Part shown: one piece after another, positions 30,058 through 39,567 of the stretch
Layout of the letters: every line of letters begins with the position of its first letter
How positions within the stretch are numbered: the first letter of the stretch is position 1
Program-made: the position numbers and the translations under genes
DNA from: Achromobacter aegrifaciens
Lineage (GTDB): Bacteria > Pseudomonadota > Gammaproteobacteria > Burkholderiales > Burkholderiaceae_B
Assembly: GCF_902859735.1 (NCBI RefSeq)
Contig: NZ_CADIJY010000005.1
Location: forward strand, 248,001-312,000
DNA length: 64,000 nucleotides
Direction of reading: 5' to 3'
Notes under the pieces: generated by a model
The model's input: the letters and a program-made list of their open reading frames with translations, nothing else
The model's database searches: none
Told to the model about the DNA's origin: nothing

Positions 30058-31230
30058 ATGAAACGCGTCCTGCTCGCCGCGCTCGCCGGCCTCTGCATGA
30101 ATTCCGCCATCGCGGCGAAAGACTTCGTCGTCGCCCACGTCTACGACAAGACCGGCCCCCTGGAGGCCTACGCCAAGCAAACCCAGAACGGCCTGATGCT
30201 GGGGCTGGAATATGCGACGCAAGGCACCATGACGGTCGCCGGGCGCAAGATCCGCGTGATCGAAAAGGACAACCAGGGCAAGCCCGACGTGGCGCGCGCG
30301 CAGTTGGCCTCGGCCTACGCGGACGACAACGCCGACATCGCCGTCGGCCCCACCTCTTCCGGCGTCGCGCTGGCGATGCTGCCCATCGCCGAGGAGTACG
30401 AAAAGATCCTGCTGGTCGAACCCGCGGTGGCGGATTCGATCACGGGCGACAAGTGGAACAAGTACATCTTCCGCACCGGCCGCAATTCGTCGCAGGACGC
30501 TATCGCCAACGCGGTCGCCTTCGACCAGGCCGGCACCTCGATCGCCATGCTGGCGCAGGACTACGCCTTCGGCCGCGACGGCGTGAAGGCGTTCAAGGGC
30601 GCCTTGAAGAACGCCAAGATCGTGCACGAGGAATACCTGCCCGCCAACGCCACCGACTTCACCGCCGGCGCGCAGCGCCTGTTCGATGCGTTGAAGGACA
30701 AGCCGGGCCGCAAGATCATCTTCATCCTGTGGGCGGGCGCGGGCAACCCGTTCAAGATCGCCGACCTGGACCCCAAGCGCTTCGGCATCGAGATCGCCAC
30801 GGGCGGCAACACGCTGGCCGCGATGACGCCGCTGAAGTCGCTGGCGGGCATGGAAGGCGCCACCTACTACTACTACGGCATCCCCAAGAATCCGATCAAC
30901 GACTGGCTGGTGGCGGAACACCAGAAGCGCTACGGCCAGCCGCCGGACTTCTTCACCGCAGGTGGCATGGCCTCGGGCATCGCCATCGCCACCGCGCTGG
31001 CCAAGACCAAGGGCGACTCCGATACCGACACGCTGATCAAGGCCATGGAAGGCATGAGCTTCGAGACGCCCAAGGGCAAGATGACCTTCCGCCCCGAGGA
31101 CCACCAGGCCATGCAGTCCATGTACCACTTCCGCATCAAGAACGATCCGTCGGTGCCGTGGGCCGTGCAGGATCTGGTCAAGGAAATCACGCCGGACCAG
31201 ATGTCGGTGCCAATCCAGAACAAACGCTGA
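30058..31230 (+). CDS. HAAT-family periplasmic substrate-binding protein
   Basis: The signal peptide (residues 1 to about 19, ending IAA-KDF) precedes a Peripla_BP_6 fold, 390 residues in all. It has an AGGAG site and sits 12 bp after the hydrolase. The ligand is unknown. It shows only family-level resemblance to the receptor at 8401-9588, so the two loci probably import different compounds. Confidence 0.93.
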   Translation: MKRVLLAALAGLCMNSAIAAKDFVVAHVYDKTGPLEAYAKQTQNGLMLGLEYATQGTMTVAGRKIRVIEKDNQGKPDVARAQLASAYADDNADIAVGPTSSGVALAMLPIAEEYEKILLVEPAVADSITGDKWNKYIFRTGRNSSQDAIANAVAFDQAGTSIAMLAQDYAFGRDGVKAFKGALKNAKIVHEEYLPANATDFTAGAQRLFDALKDKPGRKIIFILWAGAGNPFKIADLDPKRFGIEIATGGNTLAAMTPLKSLAGMEGATYYYYGIPKNPINDWLVAEHQKRYGQPPDFFTAGGMASGIAIATALAKTKGDSDTDTLIKAMEGMSFETPKGKMTFRPEDHQAMQSMYHFRIKNDPSVPWAVQDLVKEITPDQMSVPIQNKR

Positions 31231-31245
31231 GCGCGTAGCCCATCC

Positions 31246-32016
31246 ATGCTGGAAACCCAATCGCTCACGATCCGTTTCGGCGGACACGTGGCGGTCAATG
31301 AAGTCAGCTGCAGCTTTGCGCCTGGCACCCTGACCGCCATAGTCGGCCCAAACGGCGCGGGCAAGACCACCTACTTCAACCTTATTTCCGGGCAGCTGCG
31401 CGCCAGCGCCGGGACGGTGCGCCTGAACGGGCGCGACCTGACCCCGCTGGCCGCCCCCGCGCGCATGCATGCGGGACTGGGGCGTGCCTTTCAGCTGACC
31501 CAGCTGTTCCCGCGCCTGAGCGTGCATGAGAACGTGCGCCTGGCCCTGCAATCGCGCCAGCAAGGCATGAGCTGGCGCCAGATCCGGTTCTGGCGCACCT
31601 GGAGCGACGACCGGGGCCTGATCGAACGCGCCGACGCGCTGCTGGAACGCACCCGCCTGTCCGCGCGCCGTGACCAGCCTGCCGCCGACTTGCCGCACGG
31701 CGACCAGCGCAAGCTGGAGATCGCCATGCTGATCGCGCTGGAGCCGCAGGTTTTCATGTTCGACGAACCGACGGCAGGCATGAGCGTGGACGACGTGCCC
31801 GTCGTGCTGGACCTGATCCGCGAACTCAAGAACGATCCGACGAAAACGATTCTGCTCGTGGAGCACAAGATGGACGTGGTGCGCGAACTGGCGGACCGCA
31901 TCGTGGTGCTGCACAACGGCCAGCTGATGGCCGACGGCGACCCGGCGGCGGTGATCGCCTCGCCCATCGTGCAGCAGGCCTATCTGGGCGTGAGCCCGGC
32001 GGAGAAGGCGGCATGA
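31246..32016 (+). CDS. livG: HAAT-family ABC transporter ATP-binding protein, LivG type
   Basis: ATPase of 256 residues with Walker A GPNGAGKTT, the LivG-type signature LPHGDQRKLEIAM, Walker B VFMFDEPTAGM and H-loop LLVEHKMD. It overlaps the following livF by 4 bp (ATGA, 32013-32016). Confidence 0.95.
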   Translation: MLETQSLTIRFGGHVAVNEVSCSFAPGTLTAIVGPNGAGKTTYFNLISGQLRASAGTVRLNGRDLTPLAAPARMHAGLGRAFQLTQLFPRLSVHENVRLALQSRQQGMSWRQIRFWRTWSDDRGLIERADALLERTRLSARRDQPAADLPHGDQRKLEIAMLIALEPQVFMFDEPTAGMSVDDVPVVLDLIRELKNDPTKTILLVEHKMDVVRELADRIVVLHNGQLMADGDPAAVIASPIVQQAYLGVSPAEKAA

Positions 32017-32762
32017 CGCAGGCGTTGCTGGAATTGAAGAACGTGCACACCCACATCGGCGCGTACCACATCCTGCACGGCGTGGACCTGGCTGTCGCGC
32101 CGGCGGCCGTGACCATGCTGCTGGGCCGCAACGGCGCCGGCAAGACCACCACGCTGCGCACCATCATGGGATTGTGGCGCGCATCGCAAGGCCAGGTGAG
32201 CTTTGACGGCACGCCCGTCGGCGGCCCGGGCACGCGCACCTCGCCGCCCGACATGGCGCGCATGGGTATGGCTTACGTGCCCGAAAGCATGGGCATCTTC
32301 GCCGACCTGTCCGTGAAGGAGAACGTCCTGCTCGCGGCGCGCCAAGCCAGGAACGCCAGCCAGCTGGATACGGCGCGGCTGGAATGGATTTTCGGGTTCT
32401 TTCCGGCATTGAAGAAGTTCTGGCTACATCCCGCCGGCAAGCTGTCGGGCGGTCAAAAGCAGATGCTGGCCGTGGCGCGCGCCATCATCGAGCCGCGCCG
32501 GCTGCTGCTGGTGGATGAGCCCAGCAAAGGCCTGGCGCCCGCCATCATCCAGAACATGATCGACGCCTTCATTGAACTGAAGCAGGCGTCCACCACCATC
32601 CTGCTGGTCGAGCAGAACTTCAACTTCGCGCGCCTGGTCGGCGATCACGTCGCCGTGATGGACAACGGCCGCGTCGTCCATGCAGGCGGCATGGCCGAAC
32701 TGGCCGCGGACGATGAACTACAGACGCGCCTCTTGGGCCTGTCGCTGGGAAGCCATCAATGA
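32013..32762 (+). CDS. livF: HAAT-family ABC transporter ATP-binding protein, LivF type
   Basis: Second ATPase, 249 residues, with Walker A GRNGAGKTT, signature LSGGQKQMLAVARAI and Walker B LLLVDEPSKGLAP. It overlaps livG upstream and livH downstream by 4 bp each, so the whole set is translationally coupled. Confidence 0.95.
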   Translation: MTQALLELKNVHTHIGAYHILHGVDLAVAPAAVTMLLGRNGAGKTTTLRTIMGLWRASQGQVSFDGTPVGGPGTRTSPPDMARMGMAYVPESMGIFADLSVKENVLLAARQARNASQLDTARLEWIFGFFPALKKFWLHPAGKLSGGQKQMLAVARAIIEPRRLLLVDEPSKGLAPAIIQNMIDAFIELKQASTTILLVEQNFNFARLVGDHVAVMDNGRVVHAGGMAELAADDELQTRLLGLSLGSHQ

Positions 32763-33769
32763 GCACGCTCGAACTCGATACCCCGCTGCCGCGCGTGCGC
32801 GCGGACCTGCGCCCCGTGCTGCTGGTGGTCGCACTGGCCGCACTTGCCCTGCCCCTGGTGGGTTCCTTCTCCACCTGGGTCACCCTGACCCTGGCGGGGC
32901 TGGCCATGGGCATGATCATCTTCATCGTGGCCTCGGGCATGACGCTGGTCTTCGGCCTGATGGACGTGTTGAACTTCGGCCACGGCCTGTTCATCGCAAT
33001 CGGCGCGTACATGGCCGCAACCGTGCTGGGCTCCATGGCCGACTGGACCCAGTCGGGCAGCTTGTGGATCAACCTGGGCGCGGTGCTGCCCGCCATGATC
33101 GTCGGCATGCTGGTCGCGGGCGCAGTGGGCCTGGCGTTCGAACGCGTCATCGTGCGGCCTGTCTACGGCCAGCATCTGAAGCAGATCCTCATCACCATGG
33201 GCGGCATGATCATCGGCGAGGAGATCATCAAGATGCTGTGGGGTCCGCAGACGATTTCCCTACCGCTGCCCGAGGCGCTGCGCGGCGCATTCCTGCTGGG
33301 CGATGCCGCCATCGAGAAGTTCCGCATTGTCGCCCTGCTGACGGGGCTGCTGGTGCTGGCCGGCATGCTGTGGCTGCTCAACCGAACCAAGCTGGGCCTT
33401 CTGATCCGCGCTGGCGTCGAGGACCGCGAGATGGTGGAAAGCCTGGGCTACCGCATCCGTCATCTGTTCGTCGGCGTGTTCGTGGCCGGCTCGATGCTGG
33501 CGGGACTGGGCGGCGTGCTATGGGGCATGTACCAGCAATCGGTCGTGCCGCAGCTGGGCGCGCAGGTCAACGTGCTGATCTTCATCGTCATCATGATCGG
33601 CGGCCTGGGCTCCACTGTGGGCTGCCTGATCGGCGCGCTGCTGGTGGGGCTGATGGCCAACTACACCGGCTTCCTGCTGCCCAAGGCCGCCCTGTTCTCG
33701 AACATCGCGCTGATGGTCGCCATCTTGCTGTGGCGTCCCCAAGGCGTGTACCCGGTCACGAATCGCTAG
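32759..33769 (+). CDS. livH: HAAT-family ABC transporter permease, LivH type
   Basis: Inner-membrane permease of 336 residues with about eight hydrophobic segments and LivH hallmark DVLNFGHGLFIAIGAY. Compared with the livH at 7445-8368 it has a longer polar N-terminus (about 20 residues). Confidence 0.95.
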   Translation: MSTLELDTPLPRVRADLRPVLLVVALAALALPLVGSFSTWVTLTLAGLAMGMIIFIVASGMTLVFGLMDVLNFGHGLFIAIGAYMAATVLGSMADWTQSGSLWINLGAVLPAMIVGMLVAGAVGLAFERVIVRPVYGQHLKQILITMGGMIIGEEIIKMLWGPQTISLPLPEALRGAFLLGDAAIEKFRIVALLTGLLVLAGMLWLLNRTKLGLLIRAGVEDREMVESLGYRIRHLFVGVFVAGSMLAGLGGVLWGMYQQSVVPQLGAQVNVLIFIVIMIGGLGSTVGCLIGALLVGLMANYTGFLLPKAALFSNIALMVAILLWRPQGVYPVTNR

Positions 33770-33780
33770 GAACCGCCGAC

Positions 33781-34848
33781 ATGTCCGTACGCCTGCTTTC
33801 CGGCGATCCTCCGCGCAGCACGCTGCTGGCCCTGGCGCTTATCGCCATCGTGGCCCTGCTTGCCGCCGCACCCTTCCTCTTTCCCGGTCCCAAGTCGCTG
33901 GCGGTGGCCGCGAAGATCCTGGTGTTCGTGATCCTGGTCGCGAGCTATGACTTGCTGCTGGGCTACACCGGCATCGTCAGCTTTGCGCACACCATGTTCT
34001 TCGGCATTGGCGCGTATGGCGTGGCGATCGCCAGCATCCGCATGGAACCGGGCTGGACCGCGGTGTTCGCAGGCCTGGGCGGCGGCCTGGTGGTATCGCT
34101 TGCGTTCGCCTTGCTGATCGGCCTGGCCAGCCTGCGCGTGCGCGCGATCTTCTACGCCATGATCACCCTGGCCGTCGCTGCGGCGTTCCAGACGCTGGTG
34201 TCGCAATTGTCCGATCTGACGGGTGGCGAGGATGGGCTGAACTTCAAGGTGCCGCAGATGCTGCGGCCGGCCTTCCGGCCTTTCTCGGAGCAAATCTTCG
34301 GCGTGACGGTGGACGGCCGCGTCATCACCTACTACCTGATCGCGGCGGTCTGCGTGGTGCTGTTCCTGCTGTTGCTGCGCATCGTGAATTCGCCCTTCGG
34401 CCGGGTGTTGCAAGCCATACGCGAGAACCCGTTCCGCGCCGAAGCCATCGGCTACCGCACGGTGCTTTACCGCAGCCTGTCCAATCTGCTGGCGGCCGCC
34501 TTCGCCACGCTTGCGGGCGCCATGTACGCGCTCTGGCTGCGCTACAACGGCCCGGATACCTCGCTGTCGTTCGAGATCATGCTCAACATTCTGCTGATGC
34601 TGGTGATCGGCGGGATGGGCACCATGTACGGCGCCGTGGTGGGCGCAAGCCTGTTCGTGTTCGCGCAGAGCTATCTGCAAGATGGGCTCCACGTGATCCA
34701 CGACGCGGTGTCGGGCGTGGCACCGTTGGCGCTGCTGTTCGAGCCAGACCGGTGGCTGTTGTGGCTGGGAATCCTGTTCGTGGTGTCGGTCTATTACTTC
34801 CCGACGGGAATCGCGGGGCGGTTGCGGGAACTGGCGCGGCGCCCTTGA
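33781..34848 (+). CDS. livM: HAAT-family ABC transporter permease, LivM type
   Basis: Partner permease of 355 residues with the LivM motif LGYTGIVSFAHTMFFGIGAY. The frame is open well before the start, but the ATG at 33781, 11 bp after livH, gives the correct N-terminus. Here LivM is free-standing, unlike the LivM-LivG fusion in the other locus. It closes the operon. Confidence 0.94.
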   Translation: MSVRLLSGDPPRSTLLALALIAIVALLAAAPFLFPGPKSLAVAAKILVFVILVASYDLLLGYTGIVSFAHTMFFGIGAYGVAIASIRMEPGWTAVFAGLGGGLVVSLAFALLIGLASLRVRAIFYAMITLAVAAAFQTLVSQLSDLTGGEDGLNFKVPQMLRPAFRPFSEQIFGVTVDGRVITYYLIAAVCVVLFLLLLRIVNSPFGRVLQAIRENPFRAEAIGYRTVLYRSLSNLLAAAFATLAGAMYALWLRYNGPDTSLSFEIMLNILLMLVIGGMGTMYGAVVGASLFVFAQSYLQDGLHVIHDAVSGVAPLALLFEPDRWLLWLGILFVVSVYYFPTGIAGRLRELARRP

Positions 34849-34860
34849 CGGGGCCGGCCC

Positions 34861-35376
34861 TCAGCGGCCACGCTGCCCCAACGCATCGGCCTCGCGCCGC
34901 AATCCGTCGACGCGCCGCTGCATGTCATCCAGGCTGCGGCGCGTGTCCTGGGCGCCGCGGTCCAGCTGCGAACCGGACGGGGTCGGCGTCAGAGCCGGCA
35001 TGGTCATGTCCCCGCCCGGCTTCAATGGAATCATCGTCGGCGGATGCGATCCGGCCGCAGGCTTCTCGCTGAAGAGCTTCTCCAGCATCCGCATCTGTTC
35101 CCTGCGTTCCCCGATGGCCCGATCCTGGTCCATCAAGGCCTGCTCATTCGCGTCTTCAGTGCCGAAGATCGCCGCGTGATCGCGCGACAGGCCGTCCATG
35201 CGTACCCTGGCATCGGGACCGGCGTCGAGCAAGGCGCGGCCCAGGGCTGCAGGATCCTGCGCCGGCGATGGCTGCTGTCCCGACGGCGCGGCAGTCTGAG
35301 CGGCGGCCGGCAGCGCCGCCATCCATGCGCAAGCCATCAACAAGCCAAACCGCGCCGCATTCATGAAACCGCGCAT
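34861..35376 (-). CDS. Small periplasmic coiled-coil protein of unknown function
   Basis: A signal peptide (about residues 1-27, ending LPAAAQ) precedes about 145 polar, Ala/Pro/Arg-rich residues; heptad-like stretches near the middle and C-terminus suggest coiled coil. I do not recognise the family. The ATG at 35376 has an AGGA site; ATG 35364 is an alternative. It is convergent with livM (12 bp between stops) and lies downstream of the S10 operon terminator, so it is probably transcribed separately at low level. Confidence 0.65.
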   Translation of the reverse strand: MRGFMNAARFGLLMACAWMAALPAAAQTAAPSGQQPSPAQDPAALGRALLDAGPDARVRMDGLSRDHAAIFGTEDANEQALMDQDRAIGERREQMRMLEKLFSEKPAAGSHPPTMIPLKPGGDMTMPALTPTPSGSQLDRGAQDTRRSLDDMQRRVDGLRREADALGQRGR

Positions 35377-35423
35377 GATGTCCTGATTCCTGAGTTCGAA
35401 GCAAAAGATCCGGGCGAAAAAAA

Positions 35424-35449
35424 ACGGCAAGGGTTTGATCCCTTGCCGT
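35424..35449 (-). terminator. Intrinsic terminator of the S10 operon after rpsQ
   Basis: A 10-bp perfect stem (35424-35433 with 35440-35449), followed on the minus strand by a run of eight U. It ends the S10 transcript where the spc genes would usually continue. Confidence 0.92.
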
Positions 35450-35456
35450 CTTATAT

Positions 35457-35476
35457 CGGAACGGCGCGCCGTTCCG
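35457..35476. repeat. Perfect 20-bp palindrome between rpsQ and its terminator
   Basis: The self-complementary sequence CGGAACGGCGCGCCGTTCCG lies 14 bp after the rpsQ stop and just before the terminator. It may be an RNA 3'-end stabiliser or a DNA-binding site; no function is known to me. Confidence 0.6.
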
Positions 35477-35490
35477 ATGTACTGCTTTAC

Positions 35491-35772
35491 TTAGATGATA
35501 CGTGCGGCTTCAACCAGACGCACCACGCGCCACGACTTCGAGCGCGAGATGGGACGGCCTTCAGCGATTTCAACCGTATCGCCTTCGTTGTACTGGTTCG
35601 ATTCATCGTGCGCCTTGTACTTCGCGGAACGCATGATGATCTTGCCGAAGATGGGGTGCTTGACGCGGCGCTCAACGAGCACGACGACAGTCTTGTCCAT
35701 CTTGTTGCTGACGACCTTGCCAACCAGCGTGCGCTGGCGCTTGGCCACTTGGGTGTTTTGAGTTTCGCTCAT
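35491..35772 (-). CDS. rpsQ: 30S ribosomal protein S17
   Basis: Early-assembly 16S binder, 93 residues, with core [18 protein letters not shown]. It is the last gene of this S10 operon, closed by the terminator at 35424. In most bacteria the next gene would be rplN. Confidence 0.99.
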   Translation of the reverse strand: MSETQNTQVAKRQRTLVGKVVSNKMDKTVVVLVERRVKHPIFGKIIMRSAKYKAHDESNQYNEGDTVEIAEGRPISRSKSWRVVRLVEAARII

Positions 35773-35774
35773 CT

Positions 35775-35966
35775 TTATTTCCCTGCCTTCTCGGTCAGCA
35801 AGGTACGAACGCGCGCGATGTCGCGACGCACGTTGCGCAGCTGGCTGGTGTTGGCCAGTTGCTGCGTGGCCTTCTGCATGCGCAGACCGAATTGTGCCTT
35901 CAGCAGGCTTTCGAGCTCTTTGCCGAGCTCAGCGGCATCTTTCGAACGGAGTTCGCTAGCTTTCAT
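35775..35966 (-). CDS. rpmC: 50S ribosomal protein L29
   Basis: Two-helix protein of 63 residues starting [18 protein letters not shown], near the tunnel exit. It is 2 bp from rpsQ and 11 bp from rplP. Confidence 0.99.
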
Positions 35967-35977
35967 GTTAGTACTCC

Positions 35978-36394
35978 TTAAGCACCGATATGACGCGCGA
36001 CGAACGTGGTCGAAATCGGCAGCTTGGCAGCGGCCAGGCGGAAAGCTTCACGCGCGAGCTCTTCGCTAACCCCTTCCATTTCGTAGAGCACCTTGCCGGG
36101 CTGAATTTCAGCAACCCAGTACTCCGGGTTGCCCTTACCGTTACCCATACGGACTTCGGCAGGCTTCTGCGAGATGGGCTTATCCGGGAAAATGCGAATC
36201 CAGATACGGCCGCCACGCTTGATGTGACGATTGATGGCACGACGAGCAGCTTCGATCTGGCGAGCGGTCAGACGGCCACGGCCGGTGGCCTTCAGACCGA
36301 ATTCGCCGAACGACACGTGGGTACCACGGGTCGCCAGACCGGTGTTGCGGCCCTTCTGCTCTTTGCGATACTTTCTGCGAGAGGGTTGCAGCAT
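35978..36394 (-). CDS. rplP: 50S ribosomal protein L16
   Basis: The 138-residue A-site proximal protein starts [16 protein letters not shown] and carries [27 protein letters not shown]. It lies 2 bp from rpsC. Confidence 0.99.
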
Positions 36395-36396
36395 GG

Positions 36397-37191
36397 TTAT
36401 TCTCCTTCAGGCGCCGGAGCAGCGTCCGCCTTGCGGGGACCACCACGACCACGACCACCCGGACGACCGGTGCGAGCACCGTCCGGACGATCACCACGCG
36501 GAGCGCGGCGCGGACGACGTTCTTCTTCGCGCGGGGCAGCGGTTTCCGGCGGCAATTCGCCGTTGGCCAGCATGTCGCCCTTGTAGACCCAGACCTTGAT
36601 GCCGATCACGCCATAGGTCGTGTGGGCTTCGGAGGTGCCGTAGTCGATGTTGGCCTTCAGGGTGTGCAGCGGCACACGGCCTTCGCGATACCACTCGGTG
36701 CGAGCAATTTCGATACCGTTCAGACGGCCCGAGCTCATGATCTTGATGCCTTGGGCACCCAGACGCATGGCGTTCTGCATCGCGCGCTTCATCGCGCGAC
36801 GGAACATGATGCGCTTCTCGAGCTGTTGCGAGATCGAGTCGGCGATCAGTTGAGCATCGGTTTCCGGCTTGCGGATTTCTTCGATGTTGACGTGCACAGG
36901 CACGCCCATCAGACGCTGCAGATCAGCCTTCAGGCTTTCGATGTCTTCGCCGCGCTTGCCGATCACCACGCCCGGACGAGCCGAGTAGACGGTGATGCGG
37001 GCATTCTTGGCGGGACGCTCGATGATCACGCGACCGACGGAGGCGCTCTTGAGCTTCTTCTTCAGGTACTCGCGAACGCGAATGTCTTCGGCCAGCATCG
37101 AGCCGAAGGCCTTGTCGTCGGCGAACCAACGCGAGGACCAATTACGGGTGACCGCGAGACGGAACCCAGTGGGGTGAATTTTCTGACCCAT
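36397..37191 (-). CDS. rpsC: 30S ribosomal protein S3
   Basis: Head protein of the mRNA entry channel, 264 residues, with a KH domain (about 39-107, [14 protein letters not shown]) and the S3 C-domain. The last about 45 residues form a basic Arg/Pro/Gly tail, a lineage extension common in betaproteobacteria. It is 9 bp from rplV. Confidence 0.99.
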   Translation of the reverse strand: MGQKIHPTGFRLAVTRNWSSRWFADDKAFGSMLAEDIRVREYLKKKLKSASVGRVIIERPAKNARITVYSARPGVVIGKRGEDIESLKADLQRLMGVPVHVNIEEIRKPETDAQLIADSISQQLEKRIMFRRAMKRAMQNAMRLGAQGIKIMSSGRLNGIEIARTEWYREGRVPLHTLKANIDYGTSEAHTTYGVIGIKVWVYKGDMLANGELPPETAAPREEERRPRRAPRGDRPDGARTGRPGGRGRGGPRKADAAPAPEGE

Positions 37192-37200
37192 CGTGACTCC

Positions 37201-37530
37201 TTAAGCTCCGACCTTGACCGTGATGTGGCAGGTCTGCTTCTCGATACGGTTGCCGCGGCCCTTGGCGCGAGCGGAGAAGCGCTTCATCGACTGAGCCTTG
37301 TCCACGAAGATCGTGGTGACTTTCAGTTCGTCGATGTCGGCGCCGTCATTGTGCTCGGCGTTGGCGATGGCGGATTCGACAGCCTTCTTCAGGATGGCGG
37401 CCGCCTTCTTCGGCGAGAAGGTGAGGATGTTCAGCGCTTGCGAGACGGACTTGCCGCGGATCAGGTCCGCAACCAGTCGGGTCTTTTGAGCGGAGATGTG
37501 AACCCCACGGATAATGGCAGTAGTTTCCAT
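37201..37530 (-). CDS. rplV: 50S ribosomal protein L22
   Basis: Tunnel-lining protein of 109 residues with [20 protein letters not shown] and the hairpin region [16 protein letters not shown]. It lies 3 bp from rpsS. Confidence 0.99.
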   Translation of the reverse strand: METTAIIRGVHISAQKTRLVADLIRGKSVSQALNILTFSPKKAAAILKKAVESAIANAEHNDGADIDELKVTTIFVDKAQSMKRFSARAKGRGNRIEKQTCHITVKVGA

Positions 37531-37533
37531 CGC

Positions 37534-37809
37534 TTACCTCTTCGCCTTCTTGTCCGCGGCGTGACCCTTGAACGTACGGGTCAGCGCGAACTCGCCCAGC
37601 TTGTGACCGACCATGTTCTCGTTGATGTAAACGGGAACGTGCTGCTTGCCGTTGTGCACAGCGATCGTCAGACCGATGAACTCGGGCAGGATCGTGGAGC
37701 GACGCGACCAGGTCTTGATCGGCTTCTTGTCTTTGCCCGCGACGGCCGTGTCCACCTTTTTGATCAGGTGAGCATCGACAAACGGGCCTTTCTTGATCGA
37801 ACGTGACAT
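37534..37809 (-). CDS. rpsS: 30S ribosomal protein S19
   Basis: Head protein of 91 residues starting [15 protein letters not shown] and containing [18 protein letters not shown]. It lies 12 bp from rplB. Confidence 0.99.
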   Translation of the reverse strand: MSRSIKKGPFVDAHLIKKVDTAVAGKDKKPIKTWSRRSTILPEFIGLTIAVHNGKQHVPVYINENMVGHKLGEFALTRTFKGHAADKKAKR

Positions 37810-37821
37810 AGTGTTCGCCTC

Positions 37822-38649
37822 TTACTTGCGCTTGCGCCGTTGGACGATCATATTGTTCGTCCGCTTGTTGCGACGGGTCTTGTAACCCTTCGCCGGAGTG
37901 CCCCACGGGCTGACCGGTTCGCGTGCTTCGCCGGTACGGCCTTCGCCGCCACCGTGCGGGTGATCCACCGGGTTCATGGCAACGCCACGAACCGTCGGGC
38001 GGACACCGCGCCAACGCATTGCACCGGCCTTGCCGATTTGGCGCAGGCTGTGTTCTTCGTTACCGACTTCACCGATGGTGGCGCGGCATTCGATGTGCAC
38101 ACGGCGGACTTCACCCGAGCGCAGACGCACTTGAGCGTAGATGCCTTCGCGAGCCAGCAGGACGGCGGAAGCGCCGGCCGAACGGACCATCTGGGCACCC
38201 TTGCCAGGCAGCATTTCGACGCAGTGAATCGTCGTACCCACCGGGATGTTGCGGATCGGCAGCGTGTTGCCAGCGCGGATCGGGGCTTCGACGCCCGACA
38301 GCAGCGTGGCGCCAACTTCCAGACCGCGCGGAGCGATGATGTAGCGACGTTCGCCGTCGGCGTAGCACAGCAGAGCGATGTGCGCCGTACGGTTGGGGTC
38401 ATATTCCAGACGCTCGACCTTTGCCGGGATGCCATCCTTGTCGCGACGGAAGTCGACGACGCGGTAGTGCTGCTTGTGGCCACCGCCACGATGACGGATC
38501 GTGATGTGACCGTTGTTGTTACGGCCAGAACCACGGGTCTTCTTTTCCAGCAGCGGCGCGTAGGGCTCACCCTTGTGCAGGTTCGGGCTGACAACCTTCA
38601 CCATGCCACGGCGGCCAGCCGAAGTCGGCTTAACTTTTACGAGGGCCAT
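37822..38649 (-). CDS. rplB: 50S ribosomal protein L2
   Basis: Universal 23S rRNA binder needed for peptidyl transferase activity, 275 residues, with the C-terminal [15 protein letters not shown] segment that holds the conserved histidine. It abuts rplW with no gap. Confidence 0.99.
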   Translation of the reverse strand: MALVKVKPTSAGRRGMVKVVSPNLHKGEPYAPLLEKKTRGSGRNNNGHITIRHRGGGHKQHYRVVDFRRDKDGIPAKVERLEYDPNRTAHIALLCYADGERRYIIAPRGLEVGATLLSGVEAPIRAGNTLPIRNIPVGTTIHCVEMLPGKGAQMVRSAGASAVLLAREGIYAQVRLRSGEVRRVHIECRATIGEVGNEEHSLRQIGKAGAMRWRGVRPTVRGVAMNPVDHPHGGGEGRTGEAREPVSPWGTPAKGYKTRRNKRTNNMIVQRRKRK

Positions 38650-38946
38650 TTACTTCACCTCCGCAAAGTCGATTTCCTGGCCGTCCTTGAGCGACACGTA
38701 AGCCTTGCGCTCATTGCGACGACGGCCAACGAATCGGCCAAAGCGCTTGACTTTGCCCTTACGGTTGAGGACCTGCACGGACTCGACCTGCACCTTGAAG
38801 AGCAGTTCGACGGCAGCCTTGATTTCCGGCTTGGTAGCGTCAGCCACGACACGGAAAGCGACTTGCTGATTCTTCTCGGCAACGAAGGTGGCCTTTTCGG
38901 TCACGATCGGGGCCAGAATGACTTGCATCAAGCGTTCAGCGTTCAT
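38650..38946 (-). CDS. rplW: 50S ribosomal protein L23
   Basis: Tunnel-exit docking site for SRP and trigger factor, 98 residues, with [20 protein letters not shown]. The start overlaps the rplD stop by 4 bp (ATGA, 38943-38946). Confidence 0.99.
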   Translation of the reverse strand: MNAERLMQVILAPIVTEKATFVAEKNQQVAFRVVADATKPEIKAAVELLFKVQVESVQVLNRKGKVKRFGRFVGRRRNERKAYVSLKDGQEIDFAEVK

Positions 38947-39563
38947 CCCAGCATCTCCTCGAGTTGAGCGATGGCCGGCTTGGTGATCAGCACTTTCTTG
39001 TAGTGGACCAGCGACAACGGATCGGCATAACGGGGCTCGACAACAGCAACGTGCGGCAGGTTGCGGGTGGCGAGGTAAACATTTTCATCAACGCTGTCGG
39101 TGATGATCAGGACCGAGTCCAGGCCCAGGCTCTTCAGCTTGGCAGCTGCGTCCTTGGTCTTGGGCGATGCCAGATCAAACGATTCGACGACGGCGATGCG
39201 GTCTTCGCGAGCGAGCTGCGACAGGATCGAACGGATCCCGGCGCGGTACATCTTCTTGTTGACCTTCTGGCTGAAGTTCTCTTCGGGCGAGTTCGGGAAA
39301 ATCCGACCACCGCCACGCCACAGCGGCGACGAAGTCATACCGGCGCGAGCGCGGCCGGTACCCTTCTGGCGCCAGGGCTTCTTGGTCGAGTGCTTGACTT
39401 CAGTGCGATCCTTCTGAGCGCGGTTACCCGAACGGGCGTTGGCTTGGAAAGCCACCACGATCTGATGAATCAGCGCTTCGTTGAAGTCACGGCCGAAGAT
39501 GGTGTCCGGTGCGCTGAACGTAGCAGCGGCCTGACCTTGGTCGTTCAGGAGCTTGAGATCCAT
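38943..39563 (-). CDS. rplD: 50S ribosomal protein L4
   Basis: Tunnel protein of 206 residues with [28 protein letters not shown]-type loop, here [14 protein letters not shown]. In E. coli L4 represses the S10 operon by binding the leader upstream of rpsJ. The structured leader found here lies upstream of rplC instead. It is 4 bp from rplC. Confidence 0.99.
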   Translation of the reverse strand: MDLKLLNDQGQAAATFSAPDTIFGRDFNEALIHQIVVAFQANARSGNRAQKDRTEVKHSTKKPWRQKGTGRARAGMTSSPLWRGGGRIFPNSPEENFSQKVNKKMYRAGIRSILSQLAREDRIAVVESFDLASPKTKDAAAKLKSLGLDSVLIITDSVDENVYLATRNLPHVAVVEPRYADPLSLVHYKKVLITKPAIAQLEEMLG

Positions 39564-39567
39564 TTAC

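Noticed and set aside
28981-31914. Very long upstream extension of the AraC-type gene
   Set aside because: It runs antisense through the hydrolase and transporter genes; only the part from ATG 28980 matches the AraC family.
25198-35490. Mobile element as cause of the S10/spc split
   Set aside because: No transposase, integrase, terminal repeats or target duplication were seen, and base composition looks like the surroundings.
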